A stretch of DNA of 64,000 bases, taken from the NCBI RefSeq assembly GCF_017303055.1, contig NZ_JAEKJT010000001.1, forward strand, positions 1 to 64,000. Reading direction: 5' to 3'. This document shows, piece by piece, positions 7,836-16,061 of the stretch. The notes beneath the pieces were generated by a model that saw only the letters and a program-made list of their open reading frames with translations, ran no database searches and was not told the DNA's origin. How positions within the stretch are numbered: position 1 is the stretch's first letter; the number at the start of each line of letters is the position of its first letter. The DNA comes from Halomonas litopenaei. GTDB taxonomy: Bacteria > Pseudomonadota > Gammaproteobacteria > Pseudomonadales > Halomonadaceae. Both the position numbers and the translations under genes were made by a program.

Positions 7836-9272
7836 ATGAGCCAGATTCCGATTCACCAGAACTATATCAACGGCGCCTTCGTCGACTCGCAAGATCATCT
7901 GGAGGTGTTCAACCCGGCCAATGGCGAGCTGCTGTCGCGCATCCCCGAATCCGCCAGTAAGCAGGTCGAGGATGCCATCGCTGCGGCTCGCGCTGCCCAG
8001 AAGGGCTGGGCGGCCTTGCCGGCGATCGAGCGGGCCGGCTACCTGCGCCGAATCGCCGAGCGCATTCGCCAGGACGTGCCGCGACTAGCTCGCATGATCA
8101 CCGAGGAGCAGGGCAAGGTGAGCGGCCTGGCCGAGGTGGAGGTGAACTTCACTGCAGATTACCTGGATTACATGGCCGAGTGGGCGCGGCGCATTGAAGG
8201 CGAGGTGATCGAGAGCGATCGGGCCAACGAGACCATCCTGATGCTGCGCAAGCCACTGGGGGTGGTGGCCGGGATACTGCCCTGGAACTTCCCGTTCTTC
8301 TTGATCGCCCGCAAGATGGCACCGGCCCTGGTGACCGGCAACACCATCGTCATCAAGCCCAGCGAAGAGACGCCCAACAACTGTTTTGCCTTTGCCCGCA
8401 TCGTCGAGGAGGTGGGGCTGCCTCGGGGCGTGTTCAACGTGGTCAGTGGCACCGGCGGCAGCGTTGGACAGGCGCTCAGCGATAGTGCACGAGTGGACCT
8501 GATCAGCTTTACCGGCAGTGTCGCTACCGGTTCACACATCATGCAAAGCGCCTCGCGCCACCTGACCAAGCTCAATCTTGAACTGGGAGGCAAGGCGCCG
8601 GCCATCGTCCTCGGTGACGCCGATCTTGAGCTGGCGGTGAAGGCCATTCGCGCCTCGCGCATTATCAATACCGGCCAGGTCTGCAACTGTGCCGAACGGG
8701 TTTACGTCGAGCGCGGCGTGGCCGACGAGTTTATCGAGCGGATGTCCCGGGCGATGGATGCCACCACCTATGGTGATCCTCTGGCCCAGCCTGACGTGGA
8801 GATGGGGCCGTTGATCAATCAGGCAGGCCTGACCAAGGTCGATGCCATGGTCAGGCAGGCGGTAGCAGAGGGCGCCGAGGTGATCAGCGGTGGCAGCGTC
8901 GCCGATCTGGGCAAAGGACATCATTATCGACCCACGGTACTGGCCGGTTGCCGCGACGACATGGCCATCATGCGTCAGGAGATCTTCGGCCCGGTGCTGC
9001 CCATTCAGGTGGTGGAGGACATGGACGAGGCCATCGCCTTGGCCAATGACTCCGAGTACGGCCTGACCTCTTCGATCTATACCCGCAGCCTGACCAACGC
9101 CATGCGCGCCTGCCGCGAGATCGATTACGGCGAGACCTACATCAACCGCGAAAACTTCGAGGCCATGCAGGGCTTCCACGCAGGTGTGCGCAAGTCAGGC
9201 ATTGGTGGTGCCGATGGCAAGCACGGCCTCTACGAGTACACCCACACTCAGGTGGTCTATCTGGAGGCCTGA
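7836..9272 (+). CDS. aldA: Lactaldehyde dehydrogenase (aldehyde dehydrogenase A)
   Basis: The 478-residue enzyme has the length of E. coli AldA (479) and the same key motifs: PWNFPFF in the cofactor region, ELGGKAP with the catalytic Glu, and GQVCNCA at 280-286 with the active-site Cys. It oxidises L-lactaldehyde from RhmA to L-lactate with NAD+. Enzymes of this type also oxidise glycolaldehyde, which may matter for the sugar-acid cluster at 25643-35502. The start is the ATG at 7836; the reading frame is open far upstream, inside rhmA, without protein-like content. It is the last enzyme gene of the rhamnose operon, 130 bases before the permease gene. Confidence 0.93.
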   Translation: MSQIPIHQNYINGAFVDSQDHLEVFNPANGELLSRIPESASKQVEDAIAAARAAQKGWAALPAIERAGYLRRIAERIRQDVPRLARMITEEQGKVSGLAEVEVNFTADYLDYMAEWARRIEGEVIESDRANETILMLRKPLGVVAGILPWNFPFFLIARKMAPALVTGNTIVIKPSEETPNNCFAFARIVEEVGLPRGVFNVVSGTGGSVGQALSDSARVDLISFTGSVATGSHIMQSASRHLTKLNLELGGKAPAIVLGDADLELAVKAIRASRIINTGQVCNCAERVYVERGVADEFIERMSRAMDATTYGDPLAQPDVEMGPLINQAGLTKVDAMVRQAVAEGAEVISGGSVADLGKGHHYRPTVLAGCRDDMAIMRQEIFGPVLPIQVVEDMDEAIALANDSEYGLTSSIYTRSLTNAMRACREIDYGETYINRENFEAMQGFHAGVRKSGIGGADGKHGLYEYTHTQVVYLEA

Positions 9273-9402
9273 GGCCTCTCTGCCATCTGTCATCACCCGA
9301 GATCGTTACATCCAAGATCTCCGCCAGGGCGGAGGTCAGGGAAGTCGTGTCCCTGTGGCCCCGCTGGAGGGCCTTCAGAGTCCAGAGTGTGAAGGAGTCT
9401 TC

Positions 9403-10758
9403 ATGGAAGTGTTGCATCTAGCCGTCGCCATTGGGCTGGTTCTTGGCCTTATTCTCTATGCCAAACTTAATCCGGCCATCGGCCTGGTGATCGGCAGCCT
9501 GTATCTCGGGCTTGCCATGGACCTGGGACTGACGTCGACGGTCGATGCCATCGGCGCGGGCTTTGGCGGCATCATGGCGGCCATCGGCCTACCCATAGGT
9601 TTTGGTGTAATCATCGGTCAGTTGATGAGCGATTCCCGCGCTGCCCATCGTATCGCTCATAGCCTGGTGGCCGCTGCTCCCAGAGGAATGGGGCTGTACG
9701 TGCTTGGCTTGACCGGTTTTCTGTTGTCTATACCGGTATTTTTCGACGTCACCTTCGTGATCTTGATTCCTCTTGGGGTGGCCTTGGCGAAGACCCTCGG
9801 CAAGCCCTTGCCCTACGCCGTCGGGGCACTGGTCATCGGTGCAGCCACGTCCCACACCATCGTGCCGCCGACACCTAACCCGCTCGCAGCAGCGTCCATC
9901 CTGGGCTTTGATATCGGTCTTATGACCTTCGCTGGACTGACAGTGGGGCTGGCTACCGCGCTGGTGGTGATGAAGCTCTACTTCACGATTCTGGACCTGG
10001 GGATCTGGAATCCGGCCAAGGACCAACAGGCGGTGGTAGCAGCAGAGTGCGGTGAGCCTGAACAGACCCCGTCCCAGAGAATTTCCCTGGGTCTGGCGCT
10101 GACACCCGTAGCGGTGCTCATTGTGCTGATCCTGTCGGGCACTCTGTATGACTACTTCCAGCAGATTGGTGTGCTGGGGGGAGAGGAGTTACCGCCATTG
10201 GTGGCCTTCTTGAGCGACCGTATCGTGGCGCTGATGGCGGGTGCGCTAATGGCTTACGCCGTGGCGTCGCGGGAGATGGATCGCCACGCTCGCGATGAGA
10301 GTGCGACGCGGGGGCTGCAGACCGCAGGATTGGTGCTGCTGGTCACCGGCGCGGGAGGGTCGCTTGGCAAGGTGATTCAAGAAACACAGATCGGCAAGAT
10401 GCTGGTCGACAGCCTGTTTCAAGACAGTCAGTCCGCGCTTGGCACGGTACTGCTGGCCTACGCTCTGGCGGCGGTTTTTCGTATCGCTCAAGGCTCGGGC
10501 ACGGTCGCCGGCATCACTGCGATGACGATCATGGCAGGTGCCGCCAGCACCGGTGTGGTGGACCCACTGTGGATCGCACTGGCAGCGCTCTCCGGTGGCA
10601 TCAGTATTGGCCACGTCAATGACAGTGGCTTCTGGATCACTTCTCAACTCGCTGGCTTCACCGTTCGAGGTGGCTTCAAGACCTACACCTTGGGGGAGGC
10701 GCTGGTGTCGCTGATGATCCTGGCATTGGCTCTCGTAGGAGCTGTGCTATGGCCTTAG
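9403..10758 (+). CDS. GntP-family permease, probable uptake of rhamnose-pathway substrate
   Basis: The 451-residue protein is hydrophobic along its whole length, with about 12 membrane segments, and fits the GntP (gluconate:H+ symporter) family, including GAATSHTIVPPTPNPLAAA near residue 150 and GHVNDSGFW near residue 405. AAGGAG lies 6 bases before the ATG. Known GntP members carry sugar acids and hydroxyacids (gluconate, glycerate, fructuronate), not neutral sugars. In this operon it may therefore import L-rhamnonate or a related acid, while the mutarotase and dehydrogenase imply rhamnose itself also enters. No other rhamnose carrier is in the operon. It is the last gene. Confidence 0.88.
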   Translation: MEVLHLAVAIGLVLGLILYAKLNPAIGLVIGSLYLGLAMDLGLTSTVDAIGAGFGGIMAAIGLPIGFGVIIGQLMSDSRAAHRIAHSLVAAAPRGMGLYVLGLTGFLLSIPVFFDVTFVILIPLGVALAKTLGKPLPYAVGALVIGAATSHTIVPPTPNPLAAASILGFDIGLMTFAGLTVGLATALVVMKLYFTILDLGIWNPAKDQQAVVAAECGEPEQTPSQRISLGLALTPVAVLIVLILSGTLYDYFQQIGVLGGEELPPLVAFLSDRIVALMAGALMAYAVASREMDRHARDESATRGLQTAGLVLLVTGAGGSLGKVIQETQIGKMLVDSLFQDSQSALGTVLLAYALAAVFRIAQGSGTVAGITAMTIMAGAASTGVVDPLWIALAALSGGISIGHVNDSGFWITSQLAGFTVRGGFKTYTLGEALVSLMILALALVGAVLWP

Positions 10759-10893
10759 CTTCCTTCTCCTCACTTCTCAACCGGAGCAAGACGCCAACGT
10801 AGATGTCGTCGGTGCGGATAGCGCCGTCAGCTCGGTAGACTTCGGCCTCGGCAGGCAGTTGGTTGCAGTTTTCGATCTATGCGTCCATTCTTG

Positions 10894-10910
10894 TACAAGT
10901 TTGGTACATG
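10894..10910. promoter_or_regulatory. Inverted repeat TGTAC-N7-GTACA upstream of hemerythrin gene
   Basis: A perfect 5-bp inverted repeat with a 7-base spacer lies 106 bases before the GTG start of the hemerythrin gene. It has the form of a dimeric repressor or activator site. No regulator gene is adjacent, so the cognate protein is unknown. Confidence 0.35.
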
Positions 10911-11015
10911 ATGTGGTGCGTTTTGCTACGCACAGTTCGGACCGTGATGTTGCCGGTAATCAGACGCCGCCCACGGCGCGATGCGGGCATCGCTTCAACA
11001 AGGAGGAAGAGACCT

Positions 11016-11456
11016 GTGACCATCTTTGAAGCCCTGCGCGAGAGCCACGATAAACAGCGCCGACTGCTGGAACTGCTGGTGGAGACGGAAGGTAACAGCG
11101 AAGGGCGTGACGAGCTGTTCAAGCGACTCAAGGAAGAGCTCGAGAATCATGCCGGTGCGGAAGAGCGAGCGCTGTACGTGCCGATGATGGAATATGACAT
11201 GACCCAGGAGAAGGCGCGCCATAGCGTGGCCGAGCACCACGAAATCGATGAATTGATCGAGACACTGGAGTCCACGGACTATAGCTCACCAGGCTGGCTG
11301 GCCAATGCCAAGAAACTGCAGCATCTGGTCACCCATCATCTGGAAGAAGAAGAGCAGGAGGTCTTTCAGCTGGCAGGCCGTGTATTTGATGATGCCACCA
11401 AGGCCAACCTGGCCGAGGAGTACCATCAGGACATGCAGGATCGCGAGGCAGGATAG
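11016..11456 (+). CDS. Hemerythrin HHE-domain protein
   Basis: This 146-residue all-helical protein has the spaced His/Glu ligands of a di-iron hemerythrin domain: His11, His45, Glu49, His75, His107/108 and Glu112. Such bacterial proteins are linked to oxygen, nitric oxide or iron sensing and repair; nothing here narrows the role. The start is a GTG preceded by a perfect AGGAGG with 9-base spacing. The frame is open to 10863, but the upstream part would place a basic, non-conserved leader in front of the domain. It is a single-gene unit closed by the terminator at 11520. Confidence 0.9.
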   Translation: MTIFEALRESHDKQRRLLELLVETEGNSEGRDELFKRLKEELENHAGAEERALYVPMMEYDMTQEKARHSVAEHHEIDELIETLESTDYSSPGWLANAKKLQHLVTHHLEEEEQEVFQLAGRVFDDATKANLAEEYHQDMQDREAG

Positions 11457-11519
11457 CGCGGCCTGTCGGGTCCACAGGACTCGTCTGGTGGGAGAGCGAA
11501 AGTACGACAGTACAGTGAA

Positions 11520-11550
11520 GGCGTCGGAGCGAGACTCCGACGCCTTTGTT
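11520..11550. terminator. Bidirectional terminator between hemerythrin gene and cysK
   Basis: A perfect 10-bp stem, GGCGTCGGAG (11520-11529) with CTCCGACGCC (11535-11544), is followed by TTTGTTGTT on the + strand. It lies between two convergent genes and can serve both. Confidence 0.85.
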
Positions 11551-11572
11551 GTTGAGCGCCGTCTGGCGGAGC

Positions 11573-12544
11573 TTACTGATTCAGTTCCTGTTCGGTGAAC
11601 AGTTCCGTGAACAGCGCGGAGGTAAGGTAGCGTTCGGCGCTATCCGGCAGTATCACCACGATGTTCTTGCCGGCGAATTCCGGCAGCTTGGCGATACGAG
11701 TGGCGGCCGCAACCGCTGCACCGCACGAGATACCGCACAGGATGCCTTCTTCACGCATCAGCCGGTGGGCCATCTCCATGGCATCATCATTGGTGACCGT
11801 TTCGATGCGATCCACCAGACTCATGTCCAGGTTATCCGGGACAAAGCCTGCTCCGATGCCCTGAATCTTGTGGGGGGCAGGAGAGAGAGACTCGCCGTCG
11901 CGGGTCTGGGTCAGGATGGGGGAGTCGCTGGGCTCCACCGCCACCGTGGTGATGGCCTTGCCCTGGGTGTTCTTGATATAGCGTGAGACCCCAGTGAGGG
12001 TGCCTCCAGTGCCGACACCAGCGACGAAGACGTCGATGGCGCCATCGGTATCCTGCCAGATTTCTGGCCCGGTGGTGGTTTCGTGGATACGCGGGTTGGC
12101 CGGATTGGAGAACTGCTGCGGCAGGAAGTAACGCTCGGGGTCCGACTTGGCCAGTTCCTCGGCCTTGGCAATGGCGCCCGGCATGCCCCTGGCAGGATCG
12201 GTCAGCACCAGCTCTGCGCCCAGGGCCTTCAGCACCTTGCGCCGCTCCAGACTCATCGAGGCCGGCATGGTCAGCGTCAACGGATAGCCCTTGGCGGCGG
12301 CCACGTAGGCCAGGGCAATCCCGGTGTTGCCGCTGGTGGGCTCGATGATGGTCATGCCCGGCTTGAGCACGCCGCGCTCCTCCGCGTCCCAGATCATCGC
12401 TGCGCCGATTCGGCACTTGACGCTGTAGGCCGGGTTGCGGCCCTCAATCTTGGCCCAGATGGTAGCGCCTTCATTGACCCGATTCAGTCGTACCAGAGGG
12501 GTGTTGCCGATGGCCGTGGCGTTGTCTTCATAGATCCGTGCCAT
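11573..12544 (-). CDS. cysK: Cysteine synthase A (O-acetylserine sulfhydrylase)
   Basis: This 323-residue PLP enzyme makes L-cysteine from O-acetylserine and sulfide in the cytoplasm. It has the length of E. coli CysK and follows it closely, with the PLP lysine Lys43 in SVKCRIGA, the substrate loop TSGNTG at 70-75 and [16 protein letters not shown] for phosphate binding. The C-terminal FTEQELNQ matches the CysK tail. Motifs fit CysK, not CysM. The start at 12544 has AAGGAG upstream; a frame open to 12649 lacks conserved sequence. It is monocistronic, convergent with the hemerythrin gene. Confidence 0.96.
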   Translation of the reverse strand: MARIYEDNATAIGNTPLVRLNRVNEGATIWAKIEGRNPAYSVKCRIGAAMIWDAEERGVLKPGMTIIEPTSGNTGIALAYVAAAKGYPLTLTMPASMSLERRKVLKALGAELVLTDPARGMPGAIAKAEELAKSDPERYFLPQQFSNPANPRIHETTTGPEIWQDTDGAIDVFVAGVGTGGTLTGVSRYIKNTQGKAITTVAVEPSDSPILTQTRDGESLSPAPHKIQGIGAGFVPDNLDMSLVDRIETVTNDDAMEMAHRLMREEGILCGISCGAAVAAATRIAKLPEFAGKNIVVILPDSAERYLTSALFTELFTEQELNQ

Positions 12545-12718
12545 ATCAGGGCTCCTTCGCTTGAGGCCCGCCGTCCAGCGCTGTAGCGGAGACCGCCTGT
12601 CGCGTGCGGGCTGGGGTGGTCGAGGTATAAGGCGTCTAGGTGTTCTCACTATGCATCAGTATGGCCTCTATCACGAGAGAGCGAGGACTCGCTAACCTTT
12701 CAAAGCTATCAGCGCGAG

Positions 12719-12749
12719 GAAAAGAGCACGCCCGCGCAGGGCGGGCGTG
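12719..12749 (-). terminator. Terminator of the alpha/beta hydrolase gene
   Basis: CACGCCCGC (12727-12735) and GCGGGCGTG (12741-12749) form a perfect 9-bp stem with a 5-base loop. On the - strand the stem is followed by CTCTTTTCC, so it should stop transcription from the hydrolase gene ending at 12793. Confidence 0.75.
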
Positions 12750-12792
12750 AGGTCGGTGGCGGGAGCCAAGTGCGTGCGTAAGACGCGTGCGC

Positions 12793-13731
12793 TCACTCAC
12801 GGTCCCAGCGAACAAAGGCGTCGACCACCTCCTGGGGACGTTCCAGCGGATAGAAATGGCTGGCGTCCAGGTACTCCCAGGTCGCGTGAGGCATGATCCG
12901 GGCCAGGGCAACGCCTGAGACGTAGGGGGGCTGGAAGGGATCATGGATCCCCCACAGCAGCATCGCAGGCTTGTTCCACATCACCATCTGGGGGGAGGCT
13001 TCAAGGGTCAGGCGATGGTCCATGGCCTTCAAATATTCAATGAAGTGACGCCGGGTGGAGGCGTTCTCTGCATAGTTGCCGTAAAGGTCGTTGAGTATCT
13101 CGTCTGTCAGGGTCTCGTCGGGATTCAACAGCCCCGCAGACGCGAAATTCCTGACGATGTCCCGCACATTTTCTTCGTTGAAGATATCTTCCGCCTCATC
13201 TGACTTGGCCTTGGCGATAGCCGCGTTGGCCTCAGGGACCGGCCACATGTCCAGCACGGCGGAGTTGCCGATGACGATCTTGCGTACCGCGTTGTGATCT
13301 TTCAGCTCAGGATCGGTCACCATGATTTGAGCGATACCACCGCCAAGGTCGTGGCCGAACAGAATATAGGGGCCTGGCATCACCTGATTGGCAAAGGCCG
13401 TCATGATCTCTGCCTGGCCCTTGAGGGAATGGTCGGCGTCCATGGGTCCGTCGGTGTAGCTGAGGCCGAGCTGGCCCGGCGCGAACACATGGTAGCCCTG
13501 ATCTGCCAGCAGCGGACCGACCTTGGAAAACAGCACGCTGTTGAGGGGGATGCCATGGATGAGCATGACAGCAGGATCACCTTCCTGCCCCCACTCCCGA
13601 TAGGCGACACGGTAGTCGCCCACATCTGCATACTGGCGGCCGGGCATTTCATCGGCCGCGGCGATCTGGGAACCTGCTGCCAGGGGCAGGCAGAGGGCAA
13701 CAGCAAGAGCGATAGCAGGGATCGTGCGCAT
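12793..13731 (-). CDS. Exported alpha/beta hydrolase with Asp nucleophile
   Basis: The 312-residue product begins with a typical signal peptide (hydrophobic 4-20, cleavage near SQIAAADE). The alpha/beta-hydrolase core shows LIHGIP at 57-62, the nucleophile elbow GHDLGGG with Asp128, an acid Asp264 in WGIHDPF and His292 in DASHFYP. An Asp nucleophile is typical of epoxide hydrolases and haloalkane or haloacid dehalogenases, not esterases. I cannot tell which reaction it catalyses. The start may be the ATG at 13731 or the TTG just before it; AAGGAG lies upstream of both. It is followed by its own terminator and is not linked to cysK functionally as far as I can see. Confidence 0.85.
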   Translation of the reverse strand: MRTIPAIALAVALCLPLAAGSQIAAADEMPGRQYADVGDYRVAYREWGQEGDPAVMLIHGIPLNSVLFSKVGPLLADQGYHVFAPGQLGLSYTDGPMDADHSLKGQAEIMTAFANQVMPGPYILFGHDLGGGIAQIMVTDPELKDHNAVRKIVIGNSAVLDMWPVPEANAAIAKAKSDEAEDIFNEENVRDIVRNFASAGLLNPDETLTDEILNDLYGNYAENASTRRHFIEYLKAMDHRLTLEASPQMVMWNKPAMLLWGIHDPFQPPYVSGVALARIMPHATWEYLDASHFYPLERPQEVVDAFVRWDRE

Positions 13732-14125
13732 CAATTGGCGACTCCTTCAGGGGCGTGGTCTCTTGTGACGCGGGACGAGGTGACGTTGGTCTGCCAGTCC
13801 TGAGGGCGTGAGCGGCAGCGTTGGGGCCTCCACTGCCAGCAGTACAGACGCCGTTCGATAGCACCCGGCTTATGCCGTCTGGAGCCCGCGCAGAGAGCAC
13901 CCAGCGAACGGTTTGTCAGGGACGCTCCAAGTCAGGACCCATCCACGTCAAGAAAAGGCAGTTCATACTCTAGATCAGCGTATGTCGTTTGAGAGTGGGC
14001 CTTGCCTATCAGAAGCATGTTTGAGCATAACGTGATGGAAGCAGGCTGATTTCTGCCAAGTGCCAGCTGAGCACAACCGCAACAGGCATGGCGCACTGGC
14101 CATCACGAATCAAGGAATCTTGCAT
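13732..14125. other. Divergent spacer, nothing recognised
   Basis: This spacer separates the leftward hydrolase gene from the rightward SDR gene and must hold both promoters. I see no convincing reading frame, RNA or strong palindrome in it. Confidence 0.5.
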
Positions 14126-14995
14126 ATGACCGAGCAATATCAAGCGTCGCCTGGAAAAGGCAGTGTACTGGTGACAGGAGCCTCATCCGGCATCGGCGAT
14201 GCCATCAGTCGAGCGCTGCTCGAGGAGGGCTTCACCGTCTACGCCGTTGCCAGGCGTACCGAGCGCATGCAGGCATTGGCACAGCAAGGCGCCCACGTCA
14301 TGGCGCTCGATATCGCCGATGGAGACAGTATTGCCAGGCTGGTAAAGACGCTGAGTGATGACGGAGTGGTACTCGAGGGACTCGTCAATAATGCCGGCTA
14401 TGGCAGCTATGGGGTGCTGGAAGAAGTCCCCATCGAGGAAGCCCGGCGTCAGTTCGAGGTCAATGTCTTCGGACTGATGGCCTTGACCCAGGCGTTGCTG
14501 CCCGGCATGCGCCAGCGTGGCCGTGGTCGCATCGTCAATATCGGTTCCATGGCGGGACGACTATGGATGCCCGTGGGCGGCTGGTATCACGCCACCAAGT
14601 TTGCGCTCGAGGCCCTGAGCGATGCGTTGAGGGTCGAGCTGCGACCCTTCGGGATCAAGGTGAGCCTGGTCCAGCCCGGAATGATACGTAGCGAGTGGGC
14701 AGACATCGCACGCGCATCCCTGGAGGAGGATACCGCAGGCGCACCCTATGCTCGCATCAAGCGTGGCATGTCCAGGGTGCTGGCCGATCAGCGCCAGGCC
14801 GGCGAGCCTGAGCAGATTGCCAGAGTCGTGCTGCACGCGTTGACTTCAGCGCGACCGCGTCGGCGTTACCTGTTGCCGCTGCACGCCAAGATCCTGGTGG
14901 GATTGCACTGGTTGCTGCCCACCTGGCTTTACGAACGCTGTGTTCGCGCACTGCTGGCGCGGCAGGGAGCTTCCACGCGAGATCGTCGATCTTAG
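14126..14995 (+). CDS. SDR-family oxidoreductase
   Basis: The 289-residue protein has the classical SDR signature: TGASSGIG at 17-24, NNAGYGSYG at 88-96 and the Ser141-Tyr154-Lys158 triad. Length and the C-terminal basic, partly hydrophobic tail (residues 245-289, with HWLLPTWLYE) resemble the DltE/YbbO-type or retinol-dehydrogenase-like branch, sometimes membrane attached. AAGGA lies 10 bases before the ATG. The natural substrate is unknown. It stands alone; a weak hairpin terminator follows at 15060. Confidence 0.85.
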   Translation: MTEQYQASPGKGSVLVTGASSGIGDAISRALLEEGFTVYAVARRTERMQALAQQGAHVMALDIADGDSIARLVKTLSDDGVVLEGLVNNAGYGSYGVLEEVPIEEARRQFEVNVFGLMALTQALLPGMRQRGRGRIVNIGSMAGRLWMPVGGWYHATKFALEALSDALRVELRPFGIKVSLVQPGMIRSEWADIARASLEEDTAGAPYARIKRGMSRVLADQRQAGEPEQIARVVLHALTSARPRRRYLLPLHAKILVGLHWLLPTWLYERCVRALLARQGASTRDRRS

Positions 14996-15059
14996 GAACT
15001 CGATTGCCTAACGTCGCTACGTACCGGCACGTGAGGGTGGCATACCCCTGAATGCGACA

Positions 15060-15089
15060 CGCCCCCAGCCGCAAGGTGGGGGCGCGTTT
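15060..15089 (+). terminator. Probable terminator after SDR gene
   Basis: CGCCCCCA (15060-15067) pairs with TGGGGGCG (15077-15084). The following T-run is short (GTTTC), so efficiency is uncertain. It lies between convergent genes. Confidence 0.5.
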
Positions 15090-15131
15090 CGTTACGGGCC
15101 GACGGTCATGTCAGGCGCCACTCTAAGCGGT

Positions 15132-15938
15132 TTACAGTCGGCTGGCGGGACGCAGATCGTAGTCGAAGTACTGCTCCATCAGGCGCTCAAAGGTGCCGTC
15201 GGCATAGACCTCGTCGAGGGCCTCATTGAAGGTTGCAGCCAGGGCCTCGTCCCGGGGGCGTACGGCGATGGCGTTGCCCCTGCCAAAGATCGACTCCGGT
15301 GAATTGATGCGCTCGCCGACTTGGGTGAAGTCGCCGTCTTCCTGCTGGATGGAGAGCGCCTCTATGGCCACCGGGTAGTTGATGAAGGCGAGATCCAGGC
15401 GCCCGCTTTCCATATCCAGGGCCACCTCATCGGCGGTGGCGTAGCGCCGGATGTCCAGCACCTCACGATAGCGACCGGTGATGTAGGTGTCCTGGGTGGT
15501 GCCGCGCTGCACGCCGACGGTCATGCCCTCGAGGCTTGCCAGATCTTCGGGATCGACCACGGCGTCTCGGCGAGCCACCCAGACCTTGGGTGACATGGCG
15601 TAGGGCTCACTGAAGCGCACCTGGCGCTCGCGGGCCTCGGTGATGCGCATGGATGACAGGATGGCGTCGTACTTGCGTGCCAGCAGCCCAGGAATGATGC
15701 CGTCCCAGCCTTGCACGATCCATTCGCAGTCGAGTTCAGCGCGGCGGCAAAGCTCGTTGCCCAGATCAATTTCGAAGCCGGCGAGTTCACCGTTGGCATC
15801 GCGATATTCAAACGGAGGGTAGGGCACATCCACGGCAATGCGCACCTGGCGGGACTCATCGGCGAGGGAGGGGGCTGCCGCCGCCACCGCGCAGGTAAGG
15901 GCAAGGGGAGACAGCAAATACTTGGAGAATGAGCGCAT
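15132..15938 (-). CDS. Periplasmic amino-acid binding protein (SBP family 3)
   Basis: The 268-residue product has a signal peptide (cleavage near PSLADES) and the family-3 solute-binding pattern: VPYPPFEYRDANGELAGFEID with the ligand-binding Asp, WDGIIPGLLARKYDAI, MRITEARERQVRFSEPY and GVQRGTTQDTY. Such proteins bind basic or polar amino acids for ABC importers. No ABC permease or ATPase gene is next to it. It is the last gene of a leftward series behind the TctCBA transporter, 123 bases downstream of TctA. Glutamate, released by the gamma-glutamyltransferase of this cluster, or opine-like compounds are possible ligands; this is inference. Confidence 0.88.
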   Translation of the reverse strand: MRSFSKYLLSPLALTCAVAAAAPSLADESRQVRIAVDVPYPPFEYRDANGELAGFEIDLGNELCRRAELDCEWIVQGWDGIIPGLLARKYDAILSSMRITEARERQVRFSEPYAMSPKVWVARRDAVVDPEDLASLEGMTVGVQRGTTQDTYITGRYREVLDIRRYATADEVALDMESGRLDLAFINYPVAIEALSIQQEDGDFTQVGERINSPESIFGRGNAIAVRPRDEALAATFNEALDEVYADGTFERLMEQYFDYDLRPASRL

Positions 15939-16020
15939 GGAAGACCTTGTCTTGTCGTCGGGGGAGTCTTGATGACGTTGTCGTTATGTGGATCACGGGG
16001 GGCTGCTTGCGCCCCCCATG

Positions 16021-16051
16021 GTCTGTCGGGTGTCGTCTGTCGGGTGTCGTC
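16021..16051. repeat. 14-bp tandem duplication 3' of TctA gene
   Basis: GTCTGTCGGGTGTC occurs twice head to tail (16021-16034, 16035-16048) plus three further bases. It starts 11 bases beyond the TctA stop codon, in the spacer before the binding-protein gene. Confidence 0.85.
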
Positions 16052-16061
16052 CGCGCCGGGG

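Noticed and set aside
11573-12544. Call as cysteine synthase B (CysM)
   Set aside because: Length of 323, the SVKCRIGA lysine motif and the FTEQELNQ tail match CysK.
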